NCBI GenBank assembly: GCA_937934465.1
Contig: CALGZO010000202.1
Location: forward strand, 1 to 9,440
Length of the DNA: 9,440 nt
Direction of reading: 5' to 3'
Source: an uncultured Fimbriimonadales bacterium
GTDB lineage: Bacteria > Armatimonadota > Fimbriimonadia > Fimbriimonadales > GBS-DC
Translations under genes and position numbers: made by a program
Notes under the pieces: model-generated
Seen by the model: the letters and a program-made list of their open reading frames with translations, nothing else
What the model was told of the DNA's origin: nothing
Databases searched by the model: none
Part shown: in pieces, positions 6,243-9,440 of the stretch
Position numbering within the stretch: the first letter of the stretch is position 1
Layout of the letters: each line of letters opens with the position of its first letter

Positions 6243-7655
6243 ATGGCAACTTACGAAGCGGATGTGGTCGTATTAGGCGCGGGTCCTGGCGGTTATGTGG
6301 CGGCGATACGCGCAGGACAACTCGCGAAAGAACACGGCGGCAGCGTCATCTGTATCGAGCGCGAATATTTAGGCGGCACCTGTCTCAACTGGGGTTGTAT
6401 CCCCAGCAAGGCGATGATTGCTCATGCCGAACGCTACCAGCAGGTGCTACATGCGAAGGAGATGGGCATCCTCATCGAGGGCGCCGTCGATTACGATTTC
6501 AAGCAGATGCAAGCCCGCAAAGACAAAATCGTGCAGACGCTGCGCGGTGGGATTGCCGCGCTCTTCAAGAAGAACGGCGTGCAGAGCGTGGAGGGCACAG
6601 GCAAACTCATAGACCCCCACACGATTGAGGTGTCCAAAGCCGACGGCAGTAAAGACCTCGTGCGCGGCAAGCATATCATCCTCGCTACAGGCTCCAGCGT
6701 GATGAATCTGAACATTCCGGGGCTGGAGGGCGAGCATGTATGGACGAGCGACGACGCGGTGAACGCGCCGTTCGTGCCCGACAGCTTGCTGATTCTGGGC
6801 GGCGGCGCGGTGGGCGTGGAGTTCAGCTTCGTGTTCAACGCGCTGGGCAGCAAGGTGACGGTGGTCGAGATGATGCCGCGCATCCTGCCCACGATGGAAG
6901 AAGAGGTCGCCCAAGAAGCCGCGCGCGCGCTTTCCAAGCAGGGCGTGCAGTTCGTCACAGGCAGCACGCTCAAGTCCGCCGAGCGCGTCGGCGATTTGTG
7001 GCGCTGCTATGTGGAGACCCCCAAAGGCGTGCAGACCTTCGATGTGCAGGTGGTGCTGATTGGCGTGGGGCGCAAGCCGAATGTGGACGGCATCGGGCTG
7101 GAGACTGTCGGTATCCAGATGAACAAGCGTTATGTGGCGGTGGACGAGTACCTGCGCACGAATATCCCGCACATCTACGCGATTGGCGACATTATCGGCG
7201 TTGCGCCGCTGGCGCATGTGGCGAGCGCACAGGGCATCGTCGCCGCCGAGAACTGCTTCGGCGCGAACCGTCGGATGGATTATCGCGCTGTACCGAATGT
7301 GGTCTACACCTCGCCTGAGGTGGCGGGCGTCGGGCTGACCGAGCAGCAGGCGCGCGAGCAGGGCTACGAGGTCAGAATCGGCAAGTTCTCACCCCGAATT
7401 CTGGGGCGCGCGATGGCGTCGGGCATCAAGGAAGGGCTGGTCAAGGTCGTCGCCGACGCCAAGTACGGGCAGATTCTGGGCGTGCATATCTGCTGCGAAC
7501 ACGCAGGCGACCTGCTGCAGGAGGCGGTGCTTGCCATCAAGCTCGAAGCCACCTTGGATGAACTGGTGGACACCATCCACCCGCACCCCGCGATGGTGGA
7601 GGCGTTGATGGAGGCGTTCCACGACGCTGCTGGGCACTGCATCCACAAGGTGTAG
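6243..7655 (+). CDS. lpdA: Dihydrolipoyl dehydrogenase (E3)
   Basis: FAD enzyme that reoxidises dihydrolipoamide with NAD+ in 2-oxoacid dehydrogenase complexes and glycine cleavage. At 470 residues it is full length. It shows the FAD motif GAGPGG (12-17), redox disulphide GGTCLNWGCIPSK with C47 and C52, the NAD motif GGGAVG (186-191), second FAD contact AIGDIIG (313-319), and the dimer-domain active site HPHP with H448 and E453. The usual FxxxxNGRA stretch reads FSPRILGRAMASG (382-394). The ATG is preceded by AGGAGG (6231-6236) at 6 bases, the best ribosome site in the window. It diverges from accB through a shared palindromic promoter region and has no E1, E2 or gcv genes beside it, so it probably serves complexes encoded elsewhere. 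The lack of an N-terminal lipoyl domain is normal for this class. Confidence 0.96.
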   Translation: MATYEADVVVLGAGPGGYVAAIRAGQLAKEHGGSVICIEREYLGGTCLNWGCIPSKAMIAHAERYQQVLHAKEMGILIEGAVDYDFKQMQARKDKIVQTLRGGIAALFKKNGVQSVEGTGKLIDPHTIEVSKADGSKDLVRGKHIILATGSSVMNLNIPGLEGEHVWTSDDAVNAPFVPDSLLILGGGAVGVEFSFVFNALGSKVTVVEMMPRILPTMEEEVAQEAARALSKQGVQFVTGSTLKSAERVGDLWRCYVETPKGVQTFDVQVVLIGVGRKPNVDGIGLETVGIQMNKRYVAVDEYLRTNIPHIYAIGDIIGVAPLAHVASAQGIVAAENCFGANRRMDYRAVPNVVYTSPEVAGVGLTEQQAREQGYEVRIGKFSPRILGRAMASGIKEGLVKVVADAKYGQILGVHICCEHAGDLLQEAVLAIKLEATLDELVDTIHPHPAMVEALMEAFHDAAGHCIHKV

Positions 7656-7672
7656 ACGCCTGCGCAGGCTAC
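7652..7672. terminator. Palindrome at the convergent lpdA/aroF ends, possible terminator
   Basis: GCCTGCGCAGGC (7658-7669) is a perfect 12-base palindrome in the 13-base gap between the two stop codons. Flanking GTAG (7652-7655) and CTAC (7669-7672) can alternatively pair around CCTGCGCAGG. There is no T-tract on either side, so intrinsic termination is doubtful. Confidence 0.3.
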
Positions 7673-8703
7673 TTCCCTGCCATCGGCGCGAGGATTGCTC
7701 GTATCGCGTTGATTTGCGCCATCAGCTGCGTGAACGCTTCGGGGTTCAGCGACTGCACGCCGTCGGAGAGCGCACGCTCTGGGTGTGGATGGACCTCAAT
7801 AATCAGTCCATCCGCGCCCGCCGCGACCGCCGCCAGCGCCACAGCAGGCACATAACGCGCATGCCCAATCCCGTGACTGGGGTCGACGATAATCGGCAGG
7901 TGCGAGTGATACTTGATTACGGGTACGGCGTTGATGTCGAGCGTGTTGCGCACATAGGCGCGGTCAATCGGCACGATGCCGCGCTCGCAGAGCATCACCT
8001 GCTCGTTGCCGTTGGTCAGCAGATACTCGGCGGCGGCGAGCCACTCGTCGATGGTCGCGCTGGGCGAACGCTTGAGCAGCACAGGCTTGCCCGACTTGCC
8101 CACCTCCACCAGCAGCGCGAAGTTCTGCATGTTGCGTGCGCCTATCTGCAAAATATCGATATACTCCGCAGCGAGCGCAACATCGCGCGGGTCGATCACT
8201 TCGCTCACAGTGAGGATGTCCACCTCCTGTGCGACTGTGCGCAGGATTTCCAACCCCTCGCGTTGCAGTCCTTGAAAGGAGTAGGGCGAGGTGCGCGGTT
8301 TGTATGCGCCTGCACGCAAAATCTGCGCTCCTGCCGCCTTCACCACACGCGCCGACTCCAGAGTCTGCTCGTAGCTCTCGACGGCGCAGGGACCCGCCAT
8401 CACGGCGAAGCGTCCGCCGCCAATCTCCACACTGCCGACGCGCACCACTGTGTCGTGTGGGTGGAAATCGCGCGCGGCGCGCTTGTAGGGGCGCGTGATG
8501 TGAATGACTTGGTCGACCCCATCCATCGCCGACAGGTGCTGGTCCAGCATGGGGCGCAGCTCAGGCGGAATGGCGCTGGGGATGCCCACCGCCACGCGCG
8601 CGCCGCCCGGCAACACCAGCGATTCCAGCCCGTGTTCGTGAATGGCTTCACAAACAGCATGTATCTGTTCTTCTGTCGCTTCGCGATTCATGAGAACCAT
8701 CAT
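7669..8703 (-). CDS. aroF: 3-deoxy-7-phosphoheptulonate synthase (DAHP synthase), type Ib
   Basis: Condenses phosphoenolpyruvate with erythrose 4-phosphate in the first step of the shikimate pathway. The 344-residue protein has an N-terminal ferredoxin-like domain (about 1-72, MMVLMNREATEEQI...), as in the Thermotoga enzyme where it mediates aromatic amino acid feedback. The barrel follows with MAGPCAVES (102-110), GAYKPRTSPYSFQGL (132-146), IGARN (187-191), CERG (239-242) and HLPIIVDPSHGIG (268-280). Metal ligands by family alignment are C106, H277, E303 (EVHP) and D314. I start it at ATG 8703, with GGGAG 9 bases upstream and a family-like N-terminus. An upstream in-frame GTG-type start at 8754 would add 17 residues that do not resemble the family. 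The gene stands alone, convergent with lpdA, with no other aro genes in view. Confidence 0.94.
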   Translation of the reverse strand: MMVLMNREATEEQIHAVCEAIHEHGLESLVLPGGARVAVGIPSAIPPELRPMLDQHLSAMDGVDQVIHITRPYKRAARDFHPHDTVVRVGSVEIGGGRFAVMAGPCAVESYEQTLESARVVKAAGAQILRAGAYKPRTSPYSFQGLQREGLEILRTVAQEVDILTVSEVIDPRDVALAAEYIDILQIGARNMQNFALLVEVGKSGKPVLLKRSPSATIDEWLAAAEYLLTNGNEQVMLCERGIVPIDRAYVRNTLDINAVPVIKYHSHLPIIVDPSHGIGHARYVPAVALAAVAAGADGLIIEVHPHPERALSDGVQSLNPEAFTQLMAQINAIRAILAPMAGK

Positions 8704-8775
8704 AGTGCAACACTCCCTTAGCCTGTCCGCCCCCATGCGGCATGCTACTCCCAACCAAGCGCCGTTGCATTTGCT

Positions 8776-8785
8776 ATTATACCTC
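8776..8785 (-). promoter_or_regulatory. Promoter of aroF
   Basis: The minus strand reads GAGGTATAAT over 8785-8776, with a perfect -10 at 8781-8776. The expected start is the A at 8770, giving a leader of about 67 bases before the aroF ATG. No good -35 is seen at the right spacing. It sits 21 bases past the stop of the TSUP gene. I see no clear attenuator hairpin or leader peptide in the 67 bases. Confidence 0.55.
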
Positions 8786-8805
8786 GAAACCGATGGAGCA
8801 AGTTG

Positions 8806-9402
8806 TTAGATGGGGGAAGCAACGCCAAATCGCTGCCGATCAAAAATGCAGGGTCGTATCCCTGCCGCTATTGGCAGTGTGTTCGTGCCCGCTGCTCGCC
8901 TCGGCTCCAAGCCCAGCGCAATCAGCGTGGGAACCAGCAGAAACCCCACCCCCACGCCCAGCATCGTGCTATAAATCGCGATGGGGATTACAAGGAGCGT
9001 CGCCCTGCGCGTGTCGACAGCCTGCCCCTTCCGTACAAAGCGCGGTTGCACCATGCGGTACAGCAGGTAGCCTACGCTCGCGAAGTAAAGCACCCACAAA
9101 AGGTTCGGGTTGAACCGCTGTGCCAGCCACGCGCCTACCGGTGAGGCAAGCCCCGCCACCAACGCCAGCTGCCAACCCAACCGCCACTCCACATACCCCG
9201 CGCGCCCAAAGCCTATCAGGGCAAAGAGGGCTGTTGCCCCTCCCAGCGCAAGGCTCATCGGGTGTACCTGATGTGCCAGATCGTCCAAAAACAGGCTCAA
9301 AAACGGCACTGCCGCCAGCGCAACCCCAAACCCCAGCATCCATGAAAAGAACGCAAGAACCGCTATGCCTGCCGCAATCAGCACACCTTCATACAGACTC
9401 AT
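8806..9402 (-). CDS. TSUP (TauE/SafE) family membrane protein, apparently C-terminally truncated
   Basis: An integral membrane protein of the sulfite/organosulfonate exporter-like family; the substrate cannot be told. The 198 residues give hydrophobic segments at about 5-39, 50-66, 76-94, 101-117 and 134-165. The family's two-fold repeat is visible: MLGFGVALAAVPFLSLFLD (22-40) and MLGVGVGFLLVPTLIALGL (147-165), each followed by a His/Arg-Ala-Gly-Thr region. After the first copy come about 95 residues with three membrane segments; after the second only 33 remain, ending in a non-family tail (PCIFDRQRFGVASPI). TSUP proteins are normally about 240-260 residues, so the last one or two helices seem missing. 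ATG 9402 is preferred over TTG 9426 because a TATACT box ends 7 bases before it; neither has a ribosome site. Function of the shortened protein is doubtful. Confidence 0.75.
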   Translation of the reverse strand: MSLYEGVLIAAGIAVLAFFSWMLGFGVALAAVPFLSLFLDDLAHQVHPMSLALGGATALFALIGFGRAGYVEWRLGWQLALVAGLASPVGAWLAQRFNPNLLWVLYFASVGYLLYRMVQPRFVRKGQAVDTRRATLLVIPIAIYSTMLGVGVGFLLVPTLIALGLEPRRAAGTNTLPIAAGIRPCIFDRQRFGVASPI

Positions 9403-9408
9403 CGCACG

Positions 9409-9418
9409 AGTATACCTG
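9409..9418 (-). promoter_or_regulatory. Promoter of the TSUP gene, leaderless type
   Basis: The minus strand reads CAGGTATACT over 9418-9409, identical in 10 of 10 bases to the lpdA element. The -10 ends 7 bases before the ATG at 9402, so +1 would be the A of the start codon. No -35 consensus is seen (TCTTCC at 17 bases spacing). Confidence 0.6.
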
Positions 9419-9440
9419 CCTCTCAAGCAGGGGAAGAGTA

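Noticed and set aside
5807..6628. A 273-codon plus-strand frame running across accB, the promoter gap and into lpdA
   Set aside because: It crosses two well-supported genes and a promoter region and has a composition typical of shadow frames.
6447..7217. A 256-codon open frame on the minus strand inside lpdA
   Set aside because: lpdA is unmistakable on the other strand; the antisense product is His/Ala-rich with no domain.
7714..8721. A 335-codon open frame on the plus strand opposite aroF
   Set aside because: It is a mirror of the DAHP synthase gene. The protein is low-complexity His/Arg/Gln-rich with no motif, as GC-rich antisense frames usually are.
8704..8754. 17-residue N-terminal extension of aroF
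   Set aside because: The extra residues do not resemble type Ib DAHP synthases, and ATG 8703 has its own ribosome site.
8806..8880. Frameshift as the cause of the short TSUP protein
   Set aside because: Both alternative minus-strand frames hit stops quickly after about 8877 (TAG, and TGA near 8845) without further hydrophobic segments.
1..9440. tRNA, rRNA, CRISPR array, insertion sequence, attachment site or riboswitch
   Set aside because: Nothing seen: intergenic gaps are all short (at most about 100 bases) and hold only promoters or small hairpins, and no transposase, integrase or Cas-like protein is encoded.

Overview
This is a GC-rich bacterial window with mostly housekeeping metabolism plus one secreted protein. 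The secreted protein ends in a pair of dockerin-type calcium-binding repeats, and several genes seem to be transcribed without a 5' leader from TATAAT-like boxes. Together with the gene content this fits an Armatimonadota-like, possibly hot-spring, lineage. That placement is an inference from style, not from a marker gene.

Layout from left to right. Positions 1-99 (minus) hold the start of an unidentified gene that leaves the window. Diverging from it is a 563-residue secreted dockerin-domain protein (169-1860, plus). A strong hairpin at 1883-1914 separates it from a five-gene minus-strand block read from about 6190 down to 1944: biotin carboxyl carrier protein (accB), homoserine dehydrogenase (hom), a protein with tandem HD domains of which the second is an HD-GYP, a stand-alone RibD C-terminal-type reductase, and a 139-residue protein of unknown function. 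Two junctions are 4-base ATGA overlaps and the other gaps are 12 and 40 bases, so this looks like one operon. A second transcript diverges from accB and carries dihydrolipoyl dehydrogenase (lpdA, 6243-7655, plus). It converges on a type Ib DAHP synthase (aroF, 7669-8703, minus). The window ends with a TSUP/TauE-SafE-type membrane protein (8806-9402, minus) that appears to lack its last membrane segments.

The genes touch fatty-acid synthesis (accB), the aspartate pathway to Thr/Met (hom), the shikimate pathway (aroF), 2-oxoacid or glycine-cleavage complexes (lpdA) and possibly flavin or folate chemistry (RibD_C). The HD-GYP protein adds a possible cyclic-di-GMP link. I see no complete novel defence, mobile or CRISPR system.

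The most notable non-coding signal is one element, GGTATAAT or GGTATACT, found at five promoter positions. In three of them it lies 7-8 bases before the start codon with no ribosome binding site, as expected for leaderless mRNAs. Two copies lie back to back between accB and lpdA and form a perfect 18-base palindrome. The largest unexplained coding content is the dockerin protein's body and the 139-residue operon member. No gene-free stretch exceeds 300 bases.
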